A stretch of 64,000 bases of DNA, taken from positions 79,016,154 through 79,080,153 of the forward strand of contig CM065298.1 of NCBI GenBank assembly GCA_032871835.1. The letters run 5' to 3'. Of this stretch, positions 24,136 to 37,085 are shown piece after piece (position 1 is the stretch's first letter; each line of letters begins with the position of its first letter). A program made the position numbers and the translations under genes. The stretch is from Dipteronia dyeriana. Taxonomy: Eukaryota > Streptophyta > Magnoliopsida > Sapindales > Sapindaceae. The notes beneath the pieces are model-generated. The model was not told where the DNA came from. It saw nothing but the letters and a program-made list of their open reading frames with translations, and did not search any database.

Positions 24136-25900
24136 ACCAAATTTGGTGGTGGACATCGTGGGAGAATTCTCAGTGATTCTAGGCCAAACGACCTTCGCAA
24201 CGATGAATATAGCTCCCGAGAGGATGCAGAGATCGACAGCTGGCCGAAAGGTTACAAAACCTGGATCCTCTACACAGATAGAGTGTCTGGATAAGCTGGG
24301 GGAGGAGCTATCATAGTTGTAGTGGACCCAAAAGGGACCGAATGCTATCACTGTTTCAGATTCGAGTTTAAAGCTACCAACAATGAGGCATAGTATGAAG
24401 CCCTTATAGCCGGGATGAAGGCAATCGTGACTTATTACTCATAGTCAATCATCCAGGATTACCAGGAATAAGAAGATAACATGGTCACCTACCTGAAGCT
24501 AGTTCAGCTACTTACGAATAAATTTAAGGGATTCAAGATTGAACAGGTGCCTCGACAACAGAATCATCGAGTAGATGTCCTAGCTAAGATAGCTACAAAT
24601 GGTGACCAAGCCTTACCATAGGAAGTTTCTCTCCAAGTGATTTCCCAACCAAGCATAACAGCGGGCAAGGAAATTTCCCCCCTAGATCATCAGCCTCGCT
24701 GGATGGATCCAATAATTACTTATCACCAATAAGGAAAACTCTCTAAAGTGCCCTATCAAGCCTAAAGAATTAAGAGGATCTCTATCCGATATTGCATTGT
24801 TGACGTGTGCCTCTATAGGAGGGGCAGGTATCTTCCTTTGCTTTGGTGTTTGCATCTTGATTATGCCAAATGTTCATTGAGAGAGTCTCACTCTAGGGAC
24901 TGCGGGAATCACATTGGTGATGAAGTTTTAGCACATCAAGTACTCCGTATGGAGTATTACTGGCCAACTATTCACCAAGACGTAAAGAGCTTTATACAAT
25001 CTTGTGAACCATGCCAGAGGACCTTAAACTTGAGTCACCTCCACCAGAGCGGCTGTCATCTCTCAGTTCACCCTACCCATTTTCCAAGTGGAGGATCAAC
25101 ATGATTAGACTGTTTCCCACCGGTCTTAGGCAAGCTAAGCATGCCATCGTGGCAATCGATTATTTTACAAAATGGGTCGAGGTCGAACCTCTCTCCCAAA
25201 TATCAAAAGAGAATACGATGAGGTTCATCAAAACCAATATGGTTTGCAGATTCGGGACCCCTCTCATTATTGTAGCCGACCTAGGCAAGCAGTTTGACAA
25301 TGCCTGATTCAAAGACTTTTGTGAAGGATTGGGAATCGACCTCAGCCCACCCTTAGACTAAAGGCTGATAGAATCTACCAATAAGACCATAAATAAGTTG
25401 TTGAAGAATAAATGACAATAGAAGAAGGGCAAATAAGCCAAAGAGATTTCTAAGGTTCTTTAGGCATACTGAACTACGAAGATAACAGCTACCGGATAGA
25501 CACCTTACTCTCTAGCCTTCGGGGTTGAAGCAGTTCTTCCCATCCAGCATAAACTGACCTCCTTTAGGGTACAACACTTTGAACCTGAAATCAACGAGGT
25601 CAAACTCCGATCTAATCTAGATCTCCTGGGTAGCTGAGAAATTGGCTATTTATAAGAACAAGATCTCTAGGTATTTCAATAGAAAGGTCAGAACCCGAAA
25701 TTTCAAGGAAGGGGATTCGGTTCTTAGGAAAGTGACTTTGAATACCATGAAAAGGTATGACGTAGTCCTATGACCCAACTAGGAAGAGCCATACTTGGTG
25801 AAGGTAGTGGTTCGCAATGGGGCATATAAGCTCAAATACATGACTGGTCGACCCATCGATCCCACCTGGAATGCAGATCACTTAAGGAAGTTTTAGCCCT
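24136..25900 (+). pseudogene. Tat D archaeal RNase H and integrase
   Basis: A second pol remnant closely related to Tat A. It opens inside the archaeal RNase H (WILYTD, FKATNNEA-stop-YEALIAGMKA), then an HHCC zinc region better kept than in A (SRDCGNHIGDEVLAHQVLR, CEPCQRT), the integrase core (FTKWVEVEPL, FGTPLIIVADLGKQFDNA) and the tail. RT, protease and gag are missing: the copy begins abruptly at the unclassified insert. The core has stops near 25,305-25,360 and the usual NGLVES Glu block is damaged. Confidence 0.85.
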
Positions 25901-26119
25901 AGCCAAGGGACTCTCGAGCAGACTACCTCCATTTAGGTTTCAATAAAATCCCCAACAACAATGTACATCATTTTGATCATCAATAAAGTTTGCTTTCTCA
26001 ATCTCCGATTTTGTTCTCCATAAGCTATAAATTTCTCCATATCCGACTCGGTTCTCTATGAATAAATTTGCCATAACAGTATCGAGACAAGGGGTTAGTC
26101 GAGGAAGCCCCTTTACTAC

Positions 26120-26455
26120 CCCTGATGCCATGGTCGGGCACCACCCTCCGCCATGAAAGGTCTGAGTGTGAGAGCATAATTTTCATCCAGATCTCGAGAC
26201 CAGAAAATAACTAGATAACCCTTCCGATGCCTTAATCGGGTTACTACCCCAAGAAGGGTCTTAGTGTAAGAGCATAGTTGTCATCTAGATCTCGATACTA
26301 GGAAATAGCTAGACTTCCCTCATAATGCCTTGGTCGAGCTACCACCCCCAAGAAAGGTCTAAGTGTCAGAGCATAGTTGTCATCCAGATCTCAAGACTAG
26401 GATATAGCTAGATAGCCCTCCTGATGCCTCGATCGGGCTATCATCCCCGTAAAAG
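26120..26455 (+). repeat. About 100-bp tandem array of Tat D (4 units)
   Basis: Units begin near 26,121, 26,227, 26,321 and 26,423 and match those of A and C (GAGCATAGTTGTCATC..GATCTCGAGAC). The 25,901-26,119 spacer before them has no gene. Confidence 0.82.
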
Positions 26456-26511
26456 ATCCAAGAATGAATAACAATTTCACATATGGGAGAAAGGTTGCCA
26501 TGATAAGATAT

Positions 26512-28454
26512 TGTTAATAGCAAAATTTGGCTAGGGACCAAAGAAGAATTTTTTACCTTCCAGCCTTCAAGCAACGGTCCAAATCCGGGTCTACGTAACG
26601 AGGTATCGAGGTCCTCTAGGTCAAGGTTCCTTACAACCCCACATAAATAGGGTGAGGTAATCAACACCTTCTCAATACCTTGCATGCATTCAGGCTCTCC
26701 AATTAAAGCCCGCTACCCTACCATGAATCCTGCATAATTAGGTCGAGCACCATGATAAAGCTCAGTGTAGCCCAACCAAGCTCCCAGCTACAAGGTTGGA
26801 ACCCTATGGGATATTTTGCCCCTAAAATGGTTAGCACAAGCTCCATAGGAAGACCAGCAAGTTCGATCTAGCTCCATCGAAAGGTCCCTTAGGGACCCAC
26901 CAGTGTACTAGAACCTGGGGTACCTCGCCTTCAAGAAATATCAAGCGTCACCTCAGGTAATCTCTATAAAGTAACTTTCCGAAGTAACATATAAAACCAG
27001 AGCTCTCCTCCAAACAGCGTAGGAAGAAAGGGTTGACCTTCATGACACTTACAATACCATTAATGAGGTCAAACCGTATTAATGGAGATACTCAACCATA
27101 TTATTAAGGTCAAACCGTATTAATGGAGATAATCAACAATATTAATGAGGTCAACTATATTATTGGAGGTAACCTTATTAATGAGAGCAACTATATTAAT
27201 GGAGGAAGTCAACTGTATTAATGAGAGGATCAACGCCATTAATGAGAGAATATTCAACTCTTTAATGGCCACCATTAGTAAAATAGACCAAAGAGGAAAC
27301 AAATACATTTGCCTCTAAGATATCCCCACAACCGATTATTGGGAGTCAACTACCATGGAAATTCCCACATATCAAAGAAGGAAGAATCCGAAGAGGAAAC
27401 AAACACATATTCTCCAAGATATTCACTACAATCCAATCAAATACATTAAATGAAGAATCGTGTTCATTAAGAAAAGAAGAACAATTCAAGAGTCCTGAAC
27501 TTGCACGACAAGGTAGTTACACCATGTATAAATACACATGTAATAGCATCGATTGGAAGATCATCTGAGAATAGACATACCATCTCTAGTCCCACAAACG
27601 ACCAGCCCTAGGCTAGTCTACTTGCTTCCTTTAAAGTTCTTTGTACATCGCCATTATATGTGTACCTTTACCAGGATTATACCGGTATCGGTTAACACTC
27701 GATCATTGTTGTAAGCTCTCCGGAACACCATGGTTGTATTATTTCTCCATTGTTGTAAGCTCCCTAGAGTATTCTTTGATATATACATAAGGAAGGGTAT
27801 TCCTCATTCCATAGGATACTGCTTTGGGGTTTTTCAGCATGTGATCATTCGTGATGCTTTTTCCCCCTTGGTCAGTTCACCTCCTTCTATAAAAGATTTG
27901 TCTTTCTCTTATTTGTATCCTGTATTGCATGCATATATGAGCGCAAACTAGATTCCTACCTCGCTGGACCTAGCGTTCTTATCCTCTCATCTATATGAAT
28001 AAGTCGCAAATCAATATGAGGATAAACCACCCAAACCAGCTTGAAAGGAGTCGATGAGCCCTCCTGCATCCTCTCTATGGAAGAAATCAAGCTCTTCGAC
28101 ATTGGAGCTAGATAAGCCCCCATTCTTACTTGCTATCTAGGTCGGGTAACTACAGAAAGGAATCAGGCTCTAGAATCGGGCTCTGGGTACCATGACAGGC
28201 TCTGACCCTGACCGAGGACCAGGACCAAGATTAACCCCTTTATACCTTTAGAGGAACCTCGAGCTCCCTTCATCTCTTACCAACTACGAAGCCCGATGAG
28301 TGGAATGACTCCTCTTCTACCTACCGCTCCATACTCTATATTCAAATAAGATCTCTCCAAGGTACAAGGTACCAACCCTGGCCACCACCTCCGTGGTAAT
28401 GGTCTTGAGGGCGTTAGCTGTAATTCCTCACCCTGAGCAAATTTTCGGTTAACA
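26512..28454 (+). repeat. 5' LTR of Tat C
   Basis: TGTTAATAGC at the start, GGTTAACA at the end. Holds a run of degenerate repeats of TATTAATGGAG/ATTAATGAGGTCAA at 27,057-27,260 and a TATAAATA box at 27,528. Longer than the A and B LTRs, but with the same termini. Confidence 0.9.
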
Positions 28455-28475
28455 CTTTATGGCGCCGTCTGTGGG
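28455..28475 (+). other. Tat C primer-binding site
   Basis: TGGCGCCGTCTGTGG follows the LTR after a few bases. It is the standard Tat-type primer site, and better kept than in element A. The next 250 bases (to about 28,730) hold no gene. Confidence 0.8.
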
Positions 28476-28734
28476 AAGTTTCTGCACCCCTTTTGAAAGC
28501 CTCTATGTCTCTACATGAGTACCGTTATAAAATTGAAGTAATAGATTCGATATTCAAGGAATATTATTTACGATTTATGATGTCCTTTCTCTATACTTGT
28601 CTATATCGCCTACGCATCGCGTGTGGTGCTTATTTTGCTTTTTGACGAGTTTTGTTTGTTGTGGAGCAAATATGGTATGTGGGATTCCTGGTGGAACCAG
28701 TCTACTACACTAACTCTAGGTAGCATAGATGCTC

Positions 28735-28990
28735 ATCTACCGTTAGATCTTCTCTATAGCAGCTATGCTGTTGGAGGGCTCCTCCACAACTGACCTACTC
28801 CGGTACCGTTAGAGCTCCAGTACAGCAGAGCCATACCTATCTAGCTCCCTCACAACAGACCTACTGCGGTACCATTAAAGCTCCAGTACAGCAAAGTTGC
28901 ACCTATCTAGCTCCTCTATAGCAGACTTGCTCCGGTACCTATAGAGCTCCTATGTAGTAGAGTTACACATCCCATGTTTCTTTACTGTAA
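28735..28990 (+). repeat. About 66-bp tandem array in Tat C
   Basis: GGTACC(A/G)TTA..GCTCCAGTACAGCA recurs at 28,802, 28,868 and 28,934, with a weaker unit at 28,736. The period is 66. The stretch 28,990-29,330 shows fading copies and no coding frame. Confidence 0.75.
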
Positions 28991-29334
28991 ATTACTCTGC
29001 GCCGGCATAACTCCTCTACACAAGATCCGCTACGCTGCCTCACGCTTGGAGGTCTTTTACATAACTGAACCACTCTGATACGTTGAAAGCTTCTACACAT
29101 TAAAGTTACACATCCCCTACTCTTTTACAGCATATTCGATCCACCACTGGTGTATCACCTATCTTGTAGATCCACTGGGCTTCGATCTGTTCATATGGAT
29201 CCTCTCATGCCTCGGGTTCCGGCCTGCATAAGCCCTTAGGCAGCAGCAGCAGATCAACTCATGAATCTAGGGAGCTAACTCAGTTATATGATTTTAGACG
29301 CAGTATAACGGGTAGGGGTTTAGTGGTCTATAAC

Positions 29335-31009
29335 TTTACATACCAGGCCATTCAATGCCCAAGTGAGCCACTGAGCTCCCGGTTTAATCTAAAAGGGTCC
29401 AAAGCCTTCTCTCAGTTATTGGTGACTCCCTAGATCCGAAGCAGGCTTCTGGACCAGTACCAGGCAGGTGGCTTCCCTCCATTCGTTTGGGGCCATCCAA
29501 CGTCCAAGTGAATCACCATGGTTCTGACTCATTCTAGAGAGGTCAGAGTCTTCCCTCAGTTGCTGGAGACTTTTAGGATCCCAAGCGTGCCTTTGGACCG
29601 TTACAAGACCGGTGGCTTCACTCCATGTGTACCGGGCCATTCACTACCCTGGCAAGCCACCGAAGCCCGATCCGATCGAGGAGTTCCTAAAAGCTTTTCA
29701 CATTTGGTAAGCCACCTACATTCCAAAGCAAGCTTCTGGAGCAGTAGCAAAGCTATAAGATCGGTGGCATTGCTCAATGTATACCGGGTCATTCATCGCA
29801 CTAGCAAGCCATCGAAGCCCAATCTGATCGAGGACAGCCCAAAGGCTTCCCACATTTTGGTAAGGCCTCCTTCATACCGAAGCAAGCCTTTGGAGCAACA
29901 TCCCCGTTGTAAAGCCTAGTGGCTCCTCACTTTTTTTATCAGGCCGAACAACGTCCAAGTGAGCCACTCCGGCCCCGATCCATTCCACCATGGTCCAGAT
30001 CCTCATTTTAGTTGCTGGGGACTTTTAAGATCCCAAGTGTGCTTCTGGACCAGTACCAAACCGATGGCTTCACTCCATGTGTAATTGGCCATTCATCGCC
30101 CTAGCAAACCATAGAAGCCGATCCGATCAGATCGAAGAGTTCCCAGAAGCTTCCCATATCTTGTTAAGCCCTCCTACGTATATAGGCAAGCTTCTGGAGT
30201 AGTAGAACCGCTACAAGATCGGTGGCATCGCTCCATATGTACCAAGCTATTCATTACCCTAGCAAGCCACCGAAGCCCGATCTAATAGAAGAGAGCTCGA
30301 AGGTTTCCCACATTTCGGTAAGGCCTCCGACATGCCTATGCAAACCTCTGGGGTAGCAACCCCGCTGCAAGGCCCAGTGGCTTCTTATACCGGGCTGGTC
30401 AACACCCAAGTGAGCCACTAAGCTCCCAGTTCATTCCAGTAGGGTCCAAAGCCCTTTCTAAGTTGCTGGGGACTTCTAGGATCTCGAGCATGCTTATGAA
30501 CTAGTCTAGACCGGTGGCTTCGCTCCATATATATCAGGTCATTCATCTCCCTAACAAGCCACCGAAGCCCAATCTGATCAAAGAAAGCCCAAAGGCTTCC
30601 CACATTTTGGTAAGGCCTTCTTCATGCCTAAGCAAGTCTCTGGAGTTACATCCTTGCTGTAAAGCCCAATGGCTTCTCACTTCTTATACCGGGCCGGTCA
30701 ACGCCCAAGTAAGCCACTAAGCTTCTGGCTCATTCTGGATGGTCTATAGCCTTCTCTCAGCTGCGAGGGACTCCCTAGATCCCAAGCAGGCTTTTGGATC
30801 GGTGCTGTGCATATGGCTCCTCTCCATTTGTATCAGGCCATTCAACGCCCTAGTAAGTCACCATGATTCCTACTTATTTTGGAAGGGTTCAGAGCCTTCT
30901 CTCAGTTGCTGGGGACTCCCTAGATCCCAAACAGGCTTCAGGACTGGTACAAAGCGGGTGGCTCCTCTCAATTTGTATCGGACCATCCAGCTTCCAAGTA
31001 AGTCACTAC
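29335..31009 (+). repeat. About 148-bp tandem array in Tat C
   Basis: Twelve units begin with GGCCATTCAACGCCC-like sequence at about 29,345, 29,491, 29,635, 29,785, 29,941, 30,086, 30,245, 30,391, 30,533, 30,688, 30,834 and 30,980. Most contain a GTTGCTGGGGACT or TTTTGGTAAGGCC block. Two variants occur (CAAGTGAGCCACT and CTAGCAAGCCACCGAAG), mixed along the array. A further unit follows the LINE at 33,165-33,310. Open frames here, up to 133 codons, are by-products of the repeat. Confidence 0.85.
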
Positions 31010-33160
31010 GGCTTTTGTGGCTGGTAGAAGTATAGGGGATAACATCCTTCTTGCGTAAGAGCTTATGAGGAATTATCATACGGATATTGGCTGCCCTAGG
31101 TTGGCTCTAAAGGTAGATTTGATGAAGGCTTTTGATATGGTGGATTGAGGCTTCTTGCTTGAAACCCTCGCTGCTTTTCAATTTCCTACTAAGATTATTA
31201 CATGGATCAAAGCTTGCCTTACTACCCTCAAGTTCTCTATCTACGTCAATGGTAAACTAGCTAGTTTTTTCTCAGGAAAAAGAGGTCTTCGGCAAGGGGA
31301 TCCTAGGTCCCCATACTTCTTTGTAATAGCCATTGAAGTTCTATCTAAAATTCTGACCAAGCGAATTGCGGACTCTCTGAGCTTCAAGTATCATTAGAAA
31401 TGTGACAAAATAAAGCTCTCTCACATCTGTTTTTATGATGATCTTATCATGCTTTGCCATGGCTCCACTTCTTCAGCTCTAGTCCTTAAGGCTGCCCTCG
31501 ATGAGTTCTCTTTGCTTTCAAGTCTCCTTGGTAATCAAGCTAAGAGCAATATTTTTACTTCGGGTTTATCCTTTACAACCAACCAGCAGCTCATTAACCT
31601 CTTTGGTTACACGGTCGGTTCTCTCAACATTCGCTATCTAGGTATCCGTATCATCTCTACTAAACTTTGTCTTCAGGACTGCTCCCCTCTTGTGGAAAAA
31701 GTTTCGGGCAGACTTACCTCTTGGATGAATCGCAACCTTTCTTATACGGGTCGCTTGTAGCTCATTATATCAGTTTTGTCGAGTTTACAAGTCTTTTAGG
31801 CTAGTTATCTCTACCTTTCTATCAAGATTTTGAAGATTATAGAACATAAATTCTGTAGTTTCTTATGGAAAGGGGTTGAAGGTGATAGTAAGGATGCAAA
31901 AATTTCTTGGTCTGATATTTGTCTCCCTAAGAAAGAGGGTGGTCTTGGAATTAAGGATCTCTCTTCTTGGAACAAGGTCTTGATGATTAGGCATCTTTGG
32001 ATTATGATTTATGGTATGAATAACCTCTGGTCTTCTTGGATCAAAGCCTATCACCTCAAAGGCTTAAACCTTTGGGAGGATAAAGTCCCTTTTAACGGCT
32101 CTTGGAATTGGAGGAAACTCCTCTATCTTCGGCCAATTGCTCAACCTTTAATTCAGCACTACATTGGCAATGGTTCTAGTACTTCCTTATGGTTTGATAA
32201 TTGGCATCCGGATGGTCCTCTCTTTTCTAAATGGAGCTCCCGTGTTGTTTATGATTCTGGCCTCCCTCTCAATGCAACAGTTAATGCCATTGTTCTTGTT
32301 GATACTTGGAATTGGCCAATTGCTATGTCCATTGATCTTGTTGAAATTAAAAGTCGGATGCCTTCTTACAATCCTAACTCCAATATAGAGGATAGTATTC
32401 GATGGCTCTCTTCTCCCAATGGTATTTACTCAGCCTCTTCTATATTGGCTTCTCTTAGAGCCTCCCACCCTCTTGTTCCTTGGTTTAAGCTGGTTTGCTT
32501 CCCTCAAAACATTTTGAGAATGAGTTTCATACTTTGGATGGCAGTTAGAGGTGGGGCACCAGGGACCGGATTCATAAGTATGACTTTGGGCTGTTACTAC
32601 TTGTGTTCTTTACAACTCTCATCTCGAGTCTCATGTTCACCTATTCTTTGAGTGTTTATTCAGTAGAGCCATTTGGACTCAACTTCTGAACTACTGTTGG
32701 ACTCATTGGACTGGTCTTTGCTGGAAAGATTTTATTGCTTGGGCTTCCAACCATTGGAGAGGGAACACCCCTGTTATCGTGGCTAAGAAGCTTTGTCTTG
32801 TGGCTGCTGTTTATCACATTTGGAGAGATCGTAATTGTCGCATTTTTAAAGTGACCAAACAGACTAGCTCGGTTATTGCACGCTCCATTATTGACACCAT
32901 TCACTCCCGGCTATCATCTATCAATCTTAAAGATCACCCTCTTATAGCTTTGAATTGGAATGTAAACACTAATTGATTTTAGGCTTTGCCCTTATTGTTC
33001 TTGTTTTGAGCCCTTGTCTAGCTCTTGCTTTTTGTTTACTCATGTGTTGAGCTTTTTTTTTAGCCTTTGTTTAGCTCTTGCTTTGCTTCTTGGGGTATGC
33101 CCCTTATATTTGTTCTTTCTTTTTCTTTTTATGATGCTATTTACTTACCTACAAAAAAAT
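31010..33160 (+). mobile_element. 5'-truncated L1-type LINE
   Basis: Starts within the RT (AFVAGRSIGDNILL). Motif A is KVDLMKAFDMVD, then GLRQGDP, motif C is FYDDLIMLCHG and GNQAKSN follows. A zf-RVT region (WFKLVCFPQNILRMSFILWM) leads to HLFFECLFSRAIW and the C-terminus at 32,976; an untranslated tail ends in A7 at 33,153-33,159. Stops at 31,147, 31,395 and 31,758 and a frameshift near 32,560 make it inactive. It interrupts the 148-bp array, which resumes at 33,165. A clear target duplication was not found. Confidence 0.9.
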
Positions 33161-33164
33161 CCAA

Positions 33165-33310
33165 TATGGTCCCAATTCATTCCAGTATGGTCTATAGCCT
33201 AGTCTCGGTTGCTGGGGACTCGTTGGATCCCAAGCATGCCTCAAGACCAATACCATACCAGTAGCTCCACTCCATTTGTACTGGGCCATTCATCGCTCTA
33301 GCGAGCTACC
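33165..33310 (+). repeat. 148-bp array resumed after the LINE
   Basis: Carries GGTTGCTGGGGACT and TGGGCCATTCATCGCTCTAG, the landmarks of the array left of the LINE. It shows that the LINE landed inside an existing array. Confidence 0.8.
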
Positions 33311-35100
33311 GTGGTCCTGATCCACCTCCCAGGTTAGTTTCATCGACAGTGGTAGCTTCTTCCTCTCTGGTCCTGCTGCTTGGGTAGAACAAGAACCACC
33401 ATCACCTAGGACTGCTACCTCGGAGCCAGCTCCACCACCTTAGTCGTGTTAGCCTGAATCAGCTCGATCCCTTACCTCTTCAGCTGTATTGATCGAGACC
33501 TCTTCCATCACTATGGCTTCAGTATGGACCTTCCCTTCTTGGGTAAGGGCAATCTAGATCCTTACCTCCTTGATAGATTCAAACAGACAGATACGTAGGT
33601 TTGAAGCTTCACCTATATTCATAACCTCTGTAGCAACCCACATCTGCCAGACCAGTTCGAACCACCATTTCCTTGGAAAGATCAAACTGGAACTTTACTT
33701 TGGATGATTCTGATGGAGAGGTAGGCAGGCTTGGAGCCCTCCATGGATCTACAGCAGCAAAGGACTTTAAAGTAGTTCCTACCCCAACACGACTATACAT
33801 GAAAGTAGAAATGGGAACCAAGTCCTCCTCTTAATCTGCGCATTCATCATCTCAATAAGGTTCGGCTTTAGTCAGAGCAGACCCAAGTAACTCTCTGCTT
33901 TCTCTGTGATCTATTCAAGGTACCCATCCTCCAATGATGATCAGGTCAGAGGAAAGAAGAGCTCGAGCTGCCTAGCAAGCAACACAGAAGTGTTCTTCAG
34001 CAAGTGAAGCACCCACCAAGGCTTCCAAGGCAGTCACACTGCTATACAGAGTTTAAACCACTCCCTCAAGAGTTTACCTCCTCCTTCAGAGCAATCCTCG
34101 CATGGCACAATGCATGGACCCGATTCTCTCCAGATCATATGCATGTTGGATCCATTCCTGGGTTACCTGCACATTAGCCATGGTTGCCTCAATTCTGGTC
34201 ATGTCTTCATTCAGAACAACTGTGCCCCTCACTACGGTGGTCAGCTCCTCCTCCTTTTGGTTTGACGTCCCCTGAGAGAGAAGTTTTCTCCATCCGAAAC
34301 ATCTACTTCTGGATCAATCGGGGCTCACCTGCCATACAAACAACCACATCAGCTGTGGCCTTTATTTGAGGGAGAAACTCCCTTTTCGGATTGATCATCT
34401 ACAGCACCATGGGATTTCAAGCCCGGGTCTGCTTCAGCAACCCAAGACTTGCCAGCTACGATGAGAACATACACATCCATCTTAGCAGCTTTCTTCTTAA
34501 TTCCCTCCCTTTTTCATCCATCAATGACTCTTAAGTCAAAGGACGGAAGTAGAGCCAGCTCTACCTGGAAGGTTATTAAGAAGTAACCATCCTCATTAGC
34601 TTGCATGAGCTCGACATTAGCAAACACCAGCTTGCTTTCGAAGATTATCATACCAATGGCTCCTCTTCATTTGTACTGAGCCTTCCAATGCCTTAGTGAG
34701 CAAACGAGGTCTCGACCCGTTCGGGGAGCACCCAAAGGTCCTGATTCGTTCACACTGGGGTCTCAAGCTCCATTACGATTATTGAAGGAACTTTTCTACC
34801 CCAAGCGGACTTCCAAATCAGTTACATCACTTGGGGACTAGAAGCTCAATATTTTCTTAGTACTCCAGTAAGAGGGGCGATGACCCCAACGTGAGACAAT
34901 TTCCCCTAGTTCATAATAAAAAACGTCTTTTGTAGAGAGACATTCTACTATCTACTATCTACTATCTACACTCATAATGCAGATCATCTCAAGAGATTCT
35001 ACTCGTGAAAAACTCCTAGAGCGAGACTGGTTATCAACTGATACCACCATGCATTGATACAACTTCGTATCGGCTCGCCATGAGTTTGCATCTCCTTCGA
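33311..35100 (-). pseudogene. Decayed antisense coding remnant in Tat C
   Basis: Minus-strand frames such as EEELTTVVRGTVVLNEDM, TRIEATMANVQ and WIQHAYDLERIGSMH near 34,250-34,090 look like a worn coiled coil. Their position between arrays and in the antisense direction recalls the antisense ORF of A, B and D, but I cannot align them with it. Stops are frequent. It could be unrelated captured sequence. Confidence 0.35.
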
Positions 35101-36660
35101 TTTTGGTATGTGTAATAGACCTTATGTGATCACCATTACCAGGAGAGCTACACAGCGCTCCCGATGCCCTAGACCGGATCAAATCCTTTTAGGAGGATCG
35201 CCATTACCAAGAGAGCTACACCGCACTATTGATGCCCTATACCGGATCGAATCCCTCCAGGTGGATCAACTTGACTAGGAGAGCTAGATAGCCCTCCTAA
35301 TGCCCTGGACTGGATTAATCCCTCCAGGAGGATCACCATAGTTTTTCGATAGTGATCTCCTCAAGACCAAAGACTGGTCGGGGAAGCCCCCTCACTACCT
35401 CTGATGCCTCGGCCGGCCACCATCCTCTGCCACCCAGAAGGGTCTGAGTGTAAGCGTATAGTTGCCATCCAGATCTTGAGACAAGGGATTGATCGGGGAA
35501 GCCCTCTTATCCCCCCTAATGCCTTGGTCGGGTGACCTCCCTCAAGAAGGATCCAATTGTAAGTGCATAGTTGCCATCCGGATCAAAATACCAGGATATA
35601 GCTAGATAACGCTCCAGATGCCTTGGTCAGGCTACGACCTCCAAGAAGGATCTGAGTGTAAAAGCGTAGTTACCATCCAGATCTCGAGACCAGGAAATAG
35701 CAAGATATCACTCATGATGCCTTGGTCAGGCTATGACCCCCTAGAAGGGTCTGAGTGTAAGAGCATAGTTGCCATCCTGATCTCGAGACCATGATATAGC
35801 TAGATAACGCTCCTGATGCCTTGGTCGAGCTACGACCCCTTAGAAGGGTCTGAGTGTAAAAGAGCATAGTTACCATCTCGATCTAGAGACCAGGAAATAG
35901 CTAGATAGCGATCTTGATGCCTTGGTCGGGCTACGTCCCCCAAGAAGGATTTGAGTGTAAGAGCATAGTTGCCATCCAGATCTCGAGACCAGGAAATAGC
36001 TAGATAGCGCTCTTGTTGCCTCGATCAGGCACCACCCCCCGACGAGAAGGGCCTGAGTGTAAGAGCATAGTTGCCATCCATATCTCAAGACCAGGGATTG
36101 ATCGGGGGAGCCCCCTCGTCACCCCTGATGCCTTGGTCGAGTGACCTCCCCTAAGAAAGATCCGAATGTAAATACATAGTTGCCATCTGGATCAAAACAC
36201 CAGGATATAGCTAGATAGCCCTCCTGATGCCCTGGACCAGATTAATCCCTCCAGGAGGAATGCCATGGTATTTCAACAATGATCGCCTCGAGACCAGGAA
36301 ATGGCTAGATAGCACTCATGATGCTTTTGTTGGGCTACCTCCCCCAAAAAGGATCTGAGCGTAAGAGGATAGTTGCCTGCTAGATCACGAGACCTAAACT
36401 GCCAAAAGGTCATTCTGCTGCCATGGCCGGGCTAACCACACCAAGAGGGATCTGAGTATAAGTGTGTAGTTTCCATCCGGATCCCAAGACTAGGGTAGCT
36501 AACGTTCCCGATGCCTTGGTCGGGTGACCTCCCCCAAGAAGGATCCGAGCGAAAGAGTATAGTTGCCTGCTAGATAACAAGACCGAAACAACTAAAAGGT
36601 CATCCTGCTGCCATGGTCGGGCCAACCTCCCCAGGAAAGGTCTGGGTGGCATAGTTGCCT
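35100..36660 (+). repeat. About 100-bp tandem array of Tat C (about 16 units)
   Basis: GATGCCTTGGTCGGGCTAC-type unit starts appear at roughly 35,397, 35,518, 35,617, 35,717, 35,815, 35,916, 36,016, 36,128, 36,226, 36,322, 36,418, 36,510 and 36,609, preceded by three CCCTGGACCGGAT variants from about 35,165. Between them GAGCATAGTTGCCATCCAG and TCTCGAGACCAGG recur. Same unit as in A and D, several times expanded. 36,661-37,080 has no gene seen. Confidence 0.88.
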
Positions 36661-37085
36661 ACCAATTCTAGAAACAGAAATTTTAGGCTCTCAGATTAGC
36701 CACTGGATCTTCATCCGACATGATCGAGCAATACGGTTTGTGACCTTTCTCGCTTACCAAATTTTACACTGACTAGAGCGTCGGAAATTCCACAAAGGGA
36801 ATATCCCCTTATGTGGTCCATCGTAGCTCATTTATTTTGCAGGTATGTCAAATTCGCCTATATTTCGCCTATGTATAAAGCCCTGGTGAGAAAGTGGCCT
36901 TAGTTGCCTACCAGAATCTTCTTTGCCTAATGTACCAAGATTCCTAAAACAGGAATGACTAGTACCCCGGTTCGTTAGGCCAAGCACTAGGAGCGATTCT
37001 GGTTACCTGTAAGAAGTGACAAGCATAATTCTTCACGTAGTACAAGATTCTGACTCCAACCCCAGCTGCGTATCAGTGTTCAAGT

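Noticed and set aside
29518..29919. 133-codon + frame
   Set aside because: Lies wholly within the 148-bp array; a repeat by-product.
33609..34369. Short frames in Tat C as gag
   Set aside because: No gag, zinc knuckle or protease motif; the better frames are on the minus strand and look like a worn coiled coil.
29335..36660. Regular repeats as a possible CRISPR array
   Set aside because: Units are adjacent, 66-150 bp, diverged and without unique spacers, in plant retrotransposon DNA.
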